Source: an uncultured Eubacteriales bacterium
GTDB lineage: Bacteria > Bacillota > Clostridia > Monoglobales > Monoglobaceae
Direction of reading: 5' to 3'
Assembly (NCBI GenBank): GCA_958352815.1
Contig: CATWQA010000028.1
Coordinates: forward strand, 1-29,969
DNA: 29,969 nt
In this document: one piece after another, positions 17,349 through 25,690 of the stretch
How positions within the stretch are numbered: the first letter of the stretch is position 1
How the letters are laid out: every line of letters begins with the position of its first letter
The notes under the pieces: model-generated
The model's database searches: none
Seen by the model: only the letters and a program-made list of their open reading frames with translations
What the model was told of the DNA's origin: nothing
Translations under genes and position numbers: made by a program

Positions 17349-18662
17349 TTAGTTCCTTTGAAAATTGATTTTGGTATAAACTACCGCAATTACCGCAGCT
17401 GCAGCTTCGGCAGCAACAATAGCAATCCAAACGCCGACAACATTGAAAAGCAATGGCAATGTGTACAGCAGGATTGCCGGTGCAACAATTCCTCTTGTCA
17501 GAGAGATAATGGTGGCCTTCTGTGCTTCCATTACCGATTGCAGATACATAGAGATATACACAGCAATTCCCATACCGAGGAAGGAGAAACCATAGATGCG
17601 TGTGATTAACGGTGTGGCTTCCAAAACTTCCGATGTTGCATCTACAAACAGCTTTGTAACCTGTATCGGGAACAACTCGCAAACACCGGTGAACAGAACA
17701 GCACAAATCAATGTGGTAAGCGTACCAAGCCCAAAAACTTCCTTGCAACGGTCTTTGAAATCTGCACCAAAGTTGGTGGTGGCAATCGGCTGAACAGCCT
17801 GTCCAATGCCGGTAAAGATACCCACAAACAGCTGCGACAGTACCAGCATAATGCCAAAAACCGCCAGTTCTGTATCTCCTGCGTATTTCATAATCTGTTT
17901 GTTGGTAATAAATGTTGTAATAATCAGCGCAAGTTGAGAGAACCCTGCACCGAAACCATTCTTTGTAATTTTAATAATAACAGAAATTATCTTTTTAGGA
18001 GCAATCAACTTTAAGGTGCATTTCTTAGTGAAAAAATGAGTCAGCATAATGAAGCACTGCATTGCTGTTCCCATTGATGTTGCCAAAGATGCGCCGAACA
18101 TTCCCATATTACACGGAAATACGAAGAACCAGTCAAAAAATATATTGATAGCAGCGCCAGCCAAGGTAGAAATCATTACCAACTTCGGTGCATCATCATT
18201 CCGCAGAAAACAAGACAAGAACGGCAGCAAAATAAAAAACGGATACGTCCAAAAAGTCAAATTAGCATAGTCATCAATATAGGGAATAAGAGCCTCCGTT
18301 CCGCCAAGCAATCTGTAAATGGGGAATTTGAAAATTAAAACCGAAATCCAAACAACGACAATGATTCCCCCTATAAAAACGGTCGAAGCGGTAAACGCTC
18401 CGTTTGCCTCTGCTGTATCTCCTTCTCCTTTCGCTCTACTGTATAGCACGGAGCCACCCATTCCGACAAGCAAGCCGAGAAAGGACGCCATTGACACAAT
18501 CGGAGTAAGAATAGCTGTGGCTGCCGTGCCGTTGACGCCTACGCCCTGTCCTATAGCAATCATGTCAACGAAGCTATATAGTGCAAGAACTACCGCACCT
18601 CCGATGGACGGAATCAGAAATTCAATAAATAATCGTTTAATTTTATCTTCTAACAGTCGCAT
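17349..18662 (-). CDS. MATE family multidrug efflux transporter (MepA-like)
   Basis: A 437-residue integral membrane protein with about 12 hydrophobic spans, the MATE size and pattern. MATE proteins export cationic drugs and dyes in exchange for Na+ or H+. The N-terminal segment FLIPSIGG followed by DMIAIGQGVGVNGTAA resembles the bacterial MepA/DinF branch. The ATG at 18662 begins 3 bp after the stop of the decayed cytidylate kinase-like gene, and the ribosome binding site is weak (GGGATAA), so it probably depends on translation or transcription from upstream. The order marR, kinase remnant, MATE recalls mepR-mepA of Staphylococcus, where a MarR protein represses the pump. Confidence 0.92.
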   Translation of the reverse strand: MRLLEDKIKRLFIEFLIPSIGGAVVLALYSFVDMIAIGQGVGVNGTAATAILTPIVSMASFLGLLVGMGGSVLYSRAKGEGDTAEANGAFTASTVFIGGIIVVVWISVLIFKFPIYRLLGGTEALIPYIDDYANLTFWTYPFFILLPFLSCFLRNDDAPKLVMISTLAGAAINIFFDWFFVFPCNMGMFGASLATSMGTAMQCFIMLTHFFTKKCTLKLIAPKKIISVIIKITKNGFGAGFSQLALIITTFITNKQIMKYAGDTELAVFGIMLVLSQLFVGIFTGIGQAVQPIATTNFGADFKDRCKEVFGLGTLTTLICAVLFTGVCELFPIQVTKLFVDATSEVLEATPLITRIYGFSFLGMGIAVYISMYLQSVMEAQKATIISLTRGIVAPAILLYTLPLLFNVVGVWIAIVAAEAAAAVIAVVYTKINFQRN

Positions 18663-18665
18663 AGG

Positions 18666-18966
18666 TTAGTTATCCCAAAAAGCAAGGCAGTATTCCGCAA
18701 GAGAGGGAACAAGCCGCTTTATTTCCTTTCCGGTGGTATTGATACAAATTGGCGCCGTGCAGGGTCTTTCCGTAAGAGATGGGATAATGGCGTATATGTC
18801 TATGTTCGACGATTTCTTGTACATAGGATTCTGCCAATCCGCTTTTAGCGGCAACAGCAGCAATAATTTCAGCATCATAGCAGGCAAACCCCGGCTTTTC
18901 TGCAAGACGCTTTCCAAGTTCTCTGCCACCGCTGCCAAACTCTCTGCTAATTGTTATAATTCTCAT
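18666..18966 (-). pseudogene. Cytidylate kinase-like gene with internal out-of-frame deletion
   Basis: An ATG at 18966 with a GGAGAAA site upstream opens a frame starting with the P-loop ISREFGSGGRELGKRLAE, typical of the cytidylate kinase-like family of about 200 residues. Family-like sequence runs to about PISYGKTLHG and then turns to nonsense, stopping at 18670 (98 codons). A second frame covering the end encodes INTTGKEIKRLVPSLAEY and stops at 18666-18668, resembling the family's C-terminus. The simplest reading is an intact gene that lost about 100 internal codons near 18740-18760, leaving both ends in different frames. The short frame could still be translated and keep marR-MATE coupling. 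The C-terminal match is from memory of the family and needs an alignment. Confidence 0.75.
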
Positions 18967-18979
18967 ATTTTTCTCCATA

Positions 18980-19414
18980 TCATAGGTTTTCAATTTCTGC
19001 TTCAAGGGTAGTGAGATACTTATTATACAAGGTCAAAAGCTGTTCGATTTCTGTCTCCGTCATTGCCGAAAAGGTACGCTCCTCGGCTTCTAAAATCCGA
19101 TCTGCTGTCTGACGAGCAAGTTCTTCACCCGTTTCCGTCAGTGTGACGATTTTGTTTTTTCGATTGGTATCCAAAAACGATAAGGTTATATAACCTTCCG
19201 ACTCAAGTTTTTTGATGGCACTGTTTACGGTCTGTCTTGGCTGAAAGGATACATTACACAAATCCCTTTGCGTATGAACTCCATCATATCTGAGGAAATA
19301 TAAAATCCACAAGGTTGTCTCCGACAAGTTGACAGCAACTGCCATATTTCGGCACAGTTCGTTATTCCGCTTATATAGCTTGTTCAATTCTGCTATTCTA
19401 TCTTTATACCTCAT
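18980..19414 (-). CDS. MarR family transcriptional regulator
   Basis: A 144-residue winged-helix protein of MarR size. The recognition helix region reads QRDLCNVSFQPRQTVNSAIKKL, the wing follows (GYITLSFLDTNRKNKIVTLT), and helices at both ends would form the dimer interface. MarR proteins repress efflux genes and release DNA on binding phenolic or cationic ligands. The start ATG at 19414 follows AAGGAGA. It is the first gene of a minus-strand operon with the kinase remnant and the MATE pump, and a palindrome over its own start site suggests autorepression of the whole unit. It is divergent from the two-component operon that starts at 19562. Confidence 0.92.
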   Translation of the reverse strand: MRYKDRIAELNKLYKRNNELCRNMAVAVNLSETTLWILYFLRYDGVHTQRDLCNVSFQPRQTVNSAIKKLESEGYITLSFLDTNRKNKIVTLTETGEELARQTADRILEAEERTFSAMTETEIEQLLTLYNKYLTTLEAEIENL

Positions 19415-19428
19415 AGCTTCTCCTTTTA

Positions 19429-19444
19429 TGTCCGTTTTCGGACA
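19429..19444 (-). promoter_or_regulatory. Putative MarR operator
   Basis: TGTCCG-TTTT-CGGACA is a perfect 6-4-6 inverted repeat directly next to the -10 box of the marR promoter, so it covers the transcription start. Position and symmetry fit a dimeric repressor site for the adjacent MarR protein. Confidence 0.75.
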
Positions 19445-19473
19445 ATTATATCAGAATATAAGTTTTCTGTCAA
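19445..19473 (-). promoter_or_regulatory. marR-MATE operon promoter
   Basis: On the minus strand TTGACA (19473-19468) and TATAAT (19450-19445) are perfect and 17 bp apart. The start site would fall within the TGTCCG palindrome. Confidence 0.85.
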
Positions 19474-19509
19474 CCTGTCTTAATTATGAAAATCCAAAAA
19501 GCTAATAAT

Positions 19510-19544
19510 TTCTTCACGGTAAATTCACAATTGGGTGATACAAT
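19510..19544 (+). promoter_or_regulatory. Response-regulator promoter with TTCAC direct repeats
   Basis: TTCAC occurs at 19513-19517 and 19524-19528, an 11-bp period as in OmpR-family binding sites, upstream of a TACAAT -10 box at 19539-19544. No good -35 box is present at the proper distance, which fits a promoter that needs an activator. The first copy is part of TTCTTCAC (19510-19517), which recurs at 21761 before the ABC genes. Confidence 0.45.
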
Positions 19545-19561
19545 TTATCCGGTGATTAAAC

Positions 19562-20230
19562 ATGAAAAATATATTAATTGTAGAGGATGAGCCGGATATT
19601 CAAGAGCTGCTGTGCGCGTACATTCGCAGCGCGGGATATATACCTACCGCAGCAGACGACGGCGTGTCGGCTTTGGCTGCCTTTCAATCCCGACGGTTTG
19701 ACCTTGTCCTCCTTGATATTATGCTTCCGAAAATTGACGGCTTTGGCGTATGCGAGGTAATACGCAGACAATCACGGGTTCACATACTTATGCTTACGGC
19801 TTTGGACGGTGAAGAAAATCAGCTGCGGGGATTTAAGCTCAATATTGACGACTATATAACAAAACCCTTTTCTATGGCGGTTCTTTTGGAAAAAATCCGT
19901 GTAAATCTTAACAGGAGTTCGGAGAACCATACGGAAAACCGTTTGTGCTATCGGAAACTGATAATCGACCTTGACGCGAGAGAAGTTTTTTCAGACGGCA
20001 GGTTGCTTGATTTAACTGCCAAAGAATTTGAGTTATTATATACTTTTATAAAGTCGCCGGGGCGCGTGTTTACAAGAGAAATGCTTTTGTCCCGACTGTG
20101 GGGATACGATTTTTTCGGTGATGAGCGTGTTGTAGACAGCCACATTAAAAACCTGCGCCGTAAATTAAAGGGTGACTATATAGAGACGGTGAGAGGGGTG
20201 GGATACCGTGCTGCGAAAGAAGCTAAGTGA
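19562..20230 (+). CDS. OmpR/PhoB-type response regulator
   Basis: A 222-residue two-domain response regulator. The receiver domain (about 1-115) has the acidic pair Glu8/Asp9, phospho-acceptor Asp52 in LLDIMLP, Thr79 and Lys101 in ITKPF. The C-terminal winged helix (about 128-220) has DLTAKEFELLY and the recognition region VVDSHIKNLRRKL. It acts as a DNA-binding dimer on direct repeats; candidate sites lie before this gene and before the ABC genes. The histidine kinase gene starts within its last 23 bp, so the two are translationally coupled. Confidence 0.95.
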   Translation: MKNILIVEDEPDIQELLCAYIRSAGYIPTAADDGVSALAAFQSRRFDLVLLDIMLPKIDGFGVCEVIRRQSRVHILMLTALDGEENQLRGFKLNIDDYITKPFSMAVLLEKIRVNLNRSSENHTENRLCYRKLIIDLDAREVFSDGRLLDLTAKEFELLYTFIKSPGRVFTREMLLSRLWGYDFFGDERVVDSHIKNLRRKLKGDYIETVRGVGYRAAKEAK

Positions 20231-21734
20231 AAGCCTTACCGCCCGAATTTTTTTTATTACGGCTGTTGTTTTGTTTTTTGCCGTCGCTGTTACCTTTGCT
20301 TTTGTTGCGTGGACAACACCGACCGCCTACTTTGCGGTAATTAATGAGGACTTGCAAAAACAGACAGAAGCTTTGGCGGAACGGTTAAAGGAAATTGAAT
20401 TTGAAAAAAGCGGTCGGATTTTTGATGATTTTGTTCGCGCCTGCCAAGCGGACATTTTATTATTAACCTCAAGGGGTGATATTGCGGAAACAGACTCTGA
20501 ATTGATGCTTAAGTCATCTGAAAATAAAAATATCACAGTATCCGTGGATAATGCTGTAGATGTCGGCAATAATAGCGTTTCTACCTCATGGGAGCTTGAA
20601 AGTTCAGATAAAGTGGAGAGTGAGACGGCTGTTGCGACCCTGCGGCAAAAGGCAATTGTTGCCGATATATCCTTTGCCAATCAGGCCGAGACCTACTATC
20701 TCTATGTAATTCCCCGCACAGAAGAAAAAAATTTGGCTGTTCGAGCCCTGGAACAGATGGCGCCGCAGGTTTTATTTGTGCTTTTGATAATTTCAATATT
20801 CTGCGCCTTTATATATTCCCGATATATTACAAAGCCTATTGTCCGCCTCAGCGACATTGCGGAGCAAATGGCGGCGCTTGATTTTAATTGGAGCTGCAGC
20901 GAAAAAAGACGTGATGAAATCGGTAGCTTGGGACGCAGCCTCAACCAAATGTCCAAGCGGCTGTCCGCAGCTCTTGAAGAATTGGAAAGCGCAAATTCTT
21001 CCCTGCGCGGAGAGGTGGAGCGTGAAAGAGAATCGGAGCGTCAGCGTACGGCATTTTTTTCGGCAGCTTCCCATGAGCTCAAAACTCCGGTTACAATTCT
21101 AAAAGGCCAGCTGTGCGGGATGATAGAGGGGGTAGACGTTTATCGTGACAGAGATAAATATTTGCTGCGCTCTCTTCAAGTAACTGAGCGAATGGAAAAC
21201 CTAATTCGGGAAATGCTGTCCATTACCCGAATTGAAGCCGATGTAAATATCGGTCAACAAGTTTTTTTGGATTTGTCTGAATTGATTAAGCAACAGCTCG
21301 GGCTTGATAAGGATCTGTTAACTCAACGGAGGCAGCGTTTAAAAATACAGCTTACGCAAAACACTTTTATTTCAGGCAATGCCTCCCTGTTATGCAAAGT
21401 CATAGACTGTCTCTTTTCAAATGCCGTCCTGTATTCTCCCGAAAAAGCTGAAATCCGCATTTGCTGCGGCGTATGGAAAGATTGTCCGACCTTTACGGTT
21501 GAAAATACAGACGTTCATATTAAGGACAGCGCGCTCCCGCATTTGTTCGAAGCCTTTTACAGGGAAGAGGGGTCAAGAAACAGAAGAAGCGGCGGAAGCG
21601 GTCTGGGGCTGTATTTGGTGCAGACGATTTTGGCGCGGCACCGTGCCGTATGTAAAATCGAAAATACGGCAGACGGGGTTAAAGCAACCGTTATATTCCC
21701 AAAATCGGAACAACAAAGGATCGCCCCAAATTAG
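20208..21734 (+). CDS. Membrane sensor histidine kinase
   Basis: A 508-residue sensor kinase. It has a membrane span at about 14-35, an extracytoplasmic sensor region of about 150 residues with no recognised ligand motif, a second span at about 187-207, HAMP to about 260, the dimerisation/phosphoacceptor motif SHELKTP with His289, and an ATP-binding domain with Asn405 (N box) and GGSGLGL at 462-468 (G box). GTG at 20208 is chosen as start because GAGAGGGG lies just before it; this overlaps the regulator gene by 23 bp. A large outer loop suggests direct ligand sensing rather than the short-loop, transporter-dependent (BceS-like) kinases. It probably phosphorylates the preceding regulator to control the ABC genes that follow. 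Confidence 0.94.
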   Translation: MLRKKLSESLTARIFFITAVVLFFAVAVTFAFVAWTTPTAYFAVINEDLQKQTEALAERLKEIEFEKSGRIFDDFVRACQADILLLTSRGDIAETDSELMLKSSENKNITVSVDNAVDVGNNSVSTSWELESSDKVESETAVATLRQKAIVADISFANQAETYYLYVIPRTEEKNLAVRALEQMAPQVLFVLLIISIFCAFIYSRYITKPIVRLSDIAEQMAALDFNWSCSEKRRDEIGSLGRSLNQMSKRLSAALEELESANSSLRGEVERERESERQRTAFFSAASHELKTPVTILKGQLCGMIEGVDVYRDRDKYLLRSLQVTERMENLIREMLSITRIEADVNIGQQVFLDLSELIKQQLGLDKDLLTQRRQRLKIQLTQNTFISGNASLLCKVIDCLFSNAVLYSPEKAEIRICCGVWKDCPTFTVENTDVHIKDSALPHLFEAFYREEGSRNRRSGGSGLGLYLVQTILARHRAVCKIENTADGVKATVIFPKSEQQRIAPN

Positions 21735-21760
21735 GGCGGTTCTTTAATTTGCCCTGAAAA

Positions 21761-21777
21761 TTCTTCACCAAAAACAC
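21761..21777 (+). promoter_or_regulatory. Possible response-regulator site before the ABC genes
   Basis: TTCTTCAC-CAAAAA-CAC resembles TTCTTCAC-GGTAAA-TTCAC upstream of the regulator gene. A TATAAG at 21801-21806 could be a -10 box. The distance from motif to -10 is 40 bp here and 29 bp there, a difference of 11 bp, about one helix turn. The evidence is short-motif similarity only. Confidence 0.35.
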
Positions 21778-21852
21778 ATGTGGTTTTCAAAGCAACTCCA
21801 TATAAGTCCATTAAAATTCTGTTGGAAATTAAACAGAAAGGACGTTGATAAC

Positions 21853-22710
21853 ATGGAAATTCAAATTCAAAATGTCAGCATGACTTATCCAAACGGAAAA
21901 CAGGCGCTGAGCGAACTGTCCCTTAACTTAAGCTCTCCCGGCATGATAGGGCTGCTCGGTCCCAACGGAGCTGGGAAATCCACTTTAATGAAGCTGTTGG
22001 TAACGGCGCTTGTGCCAACCTGCGGCACAATCAAAATAGACGGCCGTGACCTTACGAAAGCCGAGCGGCTGTTAAAGGAAAATTTGGGTTATTTGCCTCA
22101 GGACTTCGGACTTTTTGACGAGCTTACCGTTACGCAGTTTTTGGATTATATGGCAGCTTTGAAAGGACTGCCTCACAGGAAAGCAGCGGTTAACCAAGCA
22201 ATAGAAACCGTAAACCTGCAAGAGAAGAAAAGAACAAAGATACGCGCCTTATCGGGAGGTCAAAGGCAGCGTGTGGGAATTGCCCAAGCCTTGCTGGGAA
22301 ATCCGCAGCTTTTAATTTTTGATGAGCCTACGGTCGGTCTTGACCCGGAGGAGCGTATTCACTTTCGCAATTTATTTTCTCGGGCGGCGCAAAACCGTAT
22401 TGTTTTGTTGTCCACCCATATCATTGAGGATGTGCAGTCGGCTTGCAGTCAACTTGTGGTTATCGATAACGGAAAGATTTTGTTTGCAGGTACGCCCGAA
22501 CAGTTAATTCAATCCGCTGTCGGTCATGTAGGAGTCTTTTGGGCAAAGGACGCAAAGCAAAAACAAGGGCTGCATATTACCGCCGAAATCAATACGGGAA
22601 GCGGTATTCGCTGCCGTGCGGTGGCAAACCGTCTGCCCGATTTTATAACTCGGGAGGAGCCCACATTAGAGGATGCATACTTGTATTTGATTTCCAAGGA
22701 GGCGCGCTGA
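21853..22710 (+). CDS. ABC-2 type transporter ATP-binding protein
   Basis: A 285-residue stand-alone ATPase of the CcmA/BcrA class. Walker A GPNGAGKST is at 36-44, the Q-loop in YLPQDFG, signature LSGGQRQR, Walker B LLIFDEPTVGLD, and the H-loop in LLSTHI. The C-terminal extension is typical of drug or lantibiotic exporter ATPases. GAAAGGA before ATG 21853 fixes the start; longer in-frame readings lack a site. Its stop overlaps the start of the permease-protease gene (TGATG). It should energise the two membrane proteins that follow. Confidence 0.92.
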   Translation: MEIQIQNVSMTYPNGKQALSELSLNLSSPGMIGLLGPNGAGKSTLMKLLVTALVPTCGTIKIDGRDLTKAERLLKENLGYLPQDFGLFDELTVTQFLDYMAALKGLPHRKAAVNQAIETVNLQEKKRTKIRALSGGQRQRVGIAQALLGNPQLLIFDEPTVGLDPEERIHFRNLFSRAAQNRIVLLSTHIIEDVQSACSQLVVIDNGKILFAGTPEQLIQSAVGHVGVFWAKDAKQKQGLHITAEINTGSGIRCRAVANRLPDFITREEPTLEDAYLYLISKEAR

Positions 22711-24899
22711 TGAAAATCTCAAGATTATTTTCCCTTGAGCTGAAGCGGCTGCTGTGTTCCCGTGTAACTTGGTTGGTTATGCTGCTCAGCATTGCTTCAC
22801 CAATTATCGGGCTGACGCTGTATAAGCACGCAACTGCGGAGACTATGCTCTCCATGTATCTTGCAAATCCCGCCGTTGCGGGAGGAGCTGCGGGAGGTAT
22901 TCTGTTTGGCTTACTCACAATATATGAGCTTAGCCGTTTTGGGCGAAGCCGCATAAATATTTTAATCAATGCGGTTATTTCGCCCTTGCACAATGCCGTT
23001 ATACAGCTTCTTGCTTTAATATGTACCGCCATGCTTACACTTGCCTTTACAATGGTGATATGGTTTCCTGTGATAAATGCGCAGGTTGGCTCTGTGATGG
23101 ATATAACAAATTATACCCTTGCTTTTGTTATCTTTACGGGGCTTGTCTTGCCTGCTGCGGTTTTGGCAGCCGCCTCTGTCTACAATTTTACCCAAAGGGC
23201 GGATTTGTCTGTCGTTGTATTTGCAGCGTTTTGCGGATTAAGTCTGACGGTATGGTCGGACAATTGGCAGCTCTGCTGGCTAAATCCGTGCGTATGGGCG
23301 TTGTCGGATGATTTCAGTAACTTCCGCATTTTTCGTTCAGTAGCCTATATGCGTTTAACTTGGCTTGTCGGTCTTACAGGCGTATGGGCAGTGTCGTGGC
23401 TGTGCATCAGGCAATACGGTAAGAACATATTTGCCTCTGTGTACCGTAACGGCAGGCGCATCTACCGCCCTATAGCCGCTGTGGTTTTAATTTCCTGCTC
23501 TTGTGCGGCATACGGGGCGCAGCCTTTTATAGATCGCAGCAATCCTGATTTAAGTGTTATGACTTTTGAGGAAATTCCGTACATTGAAAATGTTGTCTGC
23601 TCAGGGCGGGGAGCCAATGTATATCCGGATACTGACGACGGAACTTTATACGGCACGGCAAGCTACAGCCTCATAAATTCTTCCGGACAGCCTCAGACGG
23701 CAGCCTTCGGTATTAATCCCGGCTACAAGATTTTGTCCGTGAGGGCAAACGGCGAAGACGTTAATTTTTCTGTGGGAGATTATCAGGAATACAACGAGGC
23801 GTTGCTAAAGGCGGATATTACTGCGGCGGAGAGCACGGAATTGATAATAGAATACAGCGGATTTCCTCAGGAGAGCCGGGGATTATCTACTCACCAAGGC
23901 TCTCTTGAAATCAGTGATACCTATATATGCCTCCAAAATGCCGTACTGGCGCCGCGTCTTATTAATGTATTGCCTGACGAGGGGATGTATCCCGCCACAA
24001 TAGAAATCAATCTGCTCCGAGGTATGACGGTAATCCCCTTTTGCGTAGGCAATGCTGAAATTACAGCGGAACATGATAACGGCAATGTTACCTGGCGTTA
24101 TGAAGACAACGGAACGGGCGGAATTATTTATGCAGGAGACTATTTGTGCAAAGAAATAAACGCCGGAGACGTTAATATTGAATTTTACTATGGCAGCAAG
24201 CACGAGAATATTATGGAAGAAGCGGAGGCAGCAGAAGCAATACGTACAGTTGTGGATTACTGCACGGAGCATTACGGTGCATTATCTTTCGGTATGGGTC
24301 GTACTCTCAAGCTTATTCAAAGCCGCGTGACAGGAGGCGGATACGCGACAGACGGAGCAAGTCTGTTAGATGAGGTGGATTTTACCGCTGCTAACCTGAG
24401 GGATGAAAGCAAAGGCGCTATAGCCGGTGAGGTAATGCTTCACGAGCTGGCGCATCAATGGTGGGGGCTTGCCAATATGTTTGATAATTCAGATGAAACA
24501 AGCTCCTGGTCTGCGGAGGGGCTTACGGTATATACGACTTACAGAATTGTAAAAGAGCTATACGGAGAAGATTACGCAAGGGAGAATTATGTTGAAAAAT
24601 GGCAGATAGAAGCTGAAGATTACTATTTGAATTTTTACGTTCGTAATCCTGAATACTTAGAAATGCTGCCGGAAGATAAAAGACTTCGGGTGTTGGGTAA
24701 TCTTACGCATGTACGGCAATACTGTGAAATGCCGCTGAAAATTTTAAAGGCGGAGAAACTGGTAGGCGGTGAGGAGGTTATGGATGAGATATTAAGCGGG
24801 TTATTCAACAGACAGCTTGATCCCGAAAATCCATATCTGACATATCAAGATTTTCTAAACGCTTGTGGATTGAGAGAGGAGGACTTAAACCTTGTATAA
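22710..24899 (+). CDS. ABC permease fused to an M1-like zinc metallopeptidase domain
   Basis: The 729-residue protein starts at ATG 22710, overlapping the ATPase stop, with AAGGAGG just before. Six hydrophobic spans fill about residues 15-245 in an ABC-2 permease pattern; a seventh (about 254-270, after RIYRPIAA) should put the rest outside the cell. That outer part has a beta-rich region (about 280-510), then a gluzincin domain: HELAHQWWG with His578, Glu579 and His582, and a third ligand candidate Glu603 in WSAEGLTVY. The gap from the second His to this Glu is 20 residues, where M1 aminopeptidases normally have 18, and the usual GxMEN motif is replaced by a GGGYATDG-like segment. Zinc binding and proteolysis look likely; classical aminopeptidase activity is uncertain. 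Permease-M1 fusions occur elsewhere in bacteria, but their function is poorly known to me. Confidence 0.88.
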   Translation: MKISRLFSLELKRLLCSRVTWLVMLLSIASPIIGLTLYKHATAETMLSMYLANPAVAGGAAGGILFGLLTIYELSRFGRSRINILINAVISPLHNAVIQLLALICTAMLTLAFTMVIWFPVINAQVGSVMDITNYTLAFVIFTGLVLPAAVLAAASVYNFTQRADLSVVVFAAFCGLSLTVWSDNWQLCWLNPCVWALSDDFSNFRIFRSVAYMRLTWLVGLTGVWAVSWLCIRQYGKNIFASVYRNGRRIYRPIAAVVLISCSCAAYGAQPFIDRSNPDLSVMTFEEIPYIENVVCSGRGANVYPDTDDGTLYGTASYSLINSSGQPQTAAFGINPGYKILSVRANGEDVNFSVGDYQEYNEALLKADITAAESTELIIEYSGFPQESRGLSTHQGSLEISDTYICLQNAVLAPRLINVLPDEGMYPATIEINLLRGMTVIPFCVGNAEITAEHDNGNVTWRYEDNGTGGIIYAGDYLCKEINAGDVNIEFYYGSKHENIMEEAEAAEAIRTVVDYCTEHYGALSFGMGRTLKLIQSRVTGGGYATDGASLLDEVDFTAANLRDESKGAIAGEVMLHELAHQWWGLANMFDNSDETSSWSAEGLTVYTTYRIVKELYGEDYARENYVEKWQIEAEDYYLNFYVRNPEYLEMLPEDKRLRVLGNLTHVRQYCEMPLKILKAEKLVGGEEVMDEILSGLFNRQLDPENPYLTYQDFLNACGLREEDLNLV

Positions 24900-25623
24900 A
24901 ATATATTTGTATGAATGTAAACGGCTGTTGCTGAATAAGTTTTTCTTTGGAATTTTGCTCGTTATATTGTTCTACGGTTGGCAAGTGCTGAGTAACATAA
25001 CAATTTTCGGAGTGTGCCGCACGGCGCCCTTTTCAGCTTGGAGTTTTGGCGATTATATCAGCCGTATGCTGCCTGTTTTGTGGATAGGGTCATTGTTTTT
25101 TCTGACCTTCTTTATGTCTGCTAAGGCTAAACGTGTATCTGTTCTGATCGATGCAACTCCAATAAATCCGCAGCGGTATGCAATTGCGCGATGTGCCGCC
25201 GCATTAACGGGAACCTGCCTCTTGGTGTTTGCCTGCCTTGCCGAGGCGGCAGTATTTTACGGCAGCTATTTTAAGCAGTATGACCCGGGAGATATGTTGT
25301 TACCGGCTTTAATAACCTTAGTACCGATGCTTGTATTTGCTTTAGGCAGCGGTTGGTTTTTTGGGAAAAAAACGTGGTTGATATATTTTTGGATGGTTGT
25401 TCCGCTTGTACTCCGTGTTCTCCCGCAGCCAAATGCTTTGGGATTTTTAGACGGAAGCTTTTTTATCCAATATCCATTAACAACAGGAGAATTGGATCCG
25501 GTATTTAGGATACCGGCGTCAGCCGCGTGGGTCCAGAGTCTTTTGTTTGTTGTGGGCGTTATCCTGCTGATATATGCGCCCGACCGTAAAGATAACCTGA
25601 ATAAAAATGCATTCCGCCTCTGA
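24892..25623 (+). CDS. Second ABC-2 type membrane subunit
   Basis: A 243-residue membrane protein with about six hydrophobic segments (for example LLLNKFFFGILLVILFYGW near the N-terminus and VQSLLFVVGVILLIY near the C-terminus). The opening MYKIYLYECKRLLL resembles the N-terminus of the preceding permease (SLELKRLL), as expected for the second half of a two-permease ABC-2 system. The start is taken as TTG 24892, with GAGAGGAGG at 24874-24882; this overlaps the preceding gene by 8 bp. It ends the operon 30 bp before a strong hairpin. The cargo is unknown. Confidence 0.82.
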   Translation: MYKIYLYECKRLLLNKFFFGILLVILFYGWQVLSNITIFGVCRTAPFSAWSFGDYISRMLPVLWIGSLFFLTFFMSAKAKRVSVLIDATPINPQRYAIARCAAALTGTCLLVFACLAEAAVFYGSYFKQYDPGDMLLPALITLVPMLVFALGSGWFFGKKTWLIYFWMVVPLVLRVLPQPNALGFLDGSFFIQYPLTTGELDPVFRIPASAAWVQSLLFVVGVILLIYAPDRKDNLNKNAFRL

Positions 25624-25652
25624 GACGCAGATCAATGTTTTCAACAATACAT

Positions 25653-25690
25653 AAAACCCCGGAGGGTATGTCCCTCCGAGGTTTTATTAT
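25653..25690. terminator. Bidirectional terminator between convergent units
   Basis: AAAACCCCGGAGGG pairs with CCCTCCGAGGTTTT around TATGT, with one mismatch. Plus-strand RNA ends in TTTTATTATTT; minus-strand RNA ends in TTTTATGTATT. It can serve both the ABC operon and the small membrane protein gene that ends at 25691. Confidence 0.9.

Noticed and set aside
21722..21738. CGCCC-N7-GGGCG hairpin at the end of the histidine kinase gene as terminator
   Set aside because: The stem is only 5 bp and overlaps the stop codon; the T-run is broken. It may cause slight attenuation but is not convincing.
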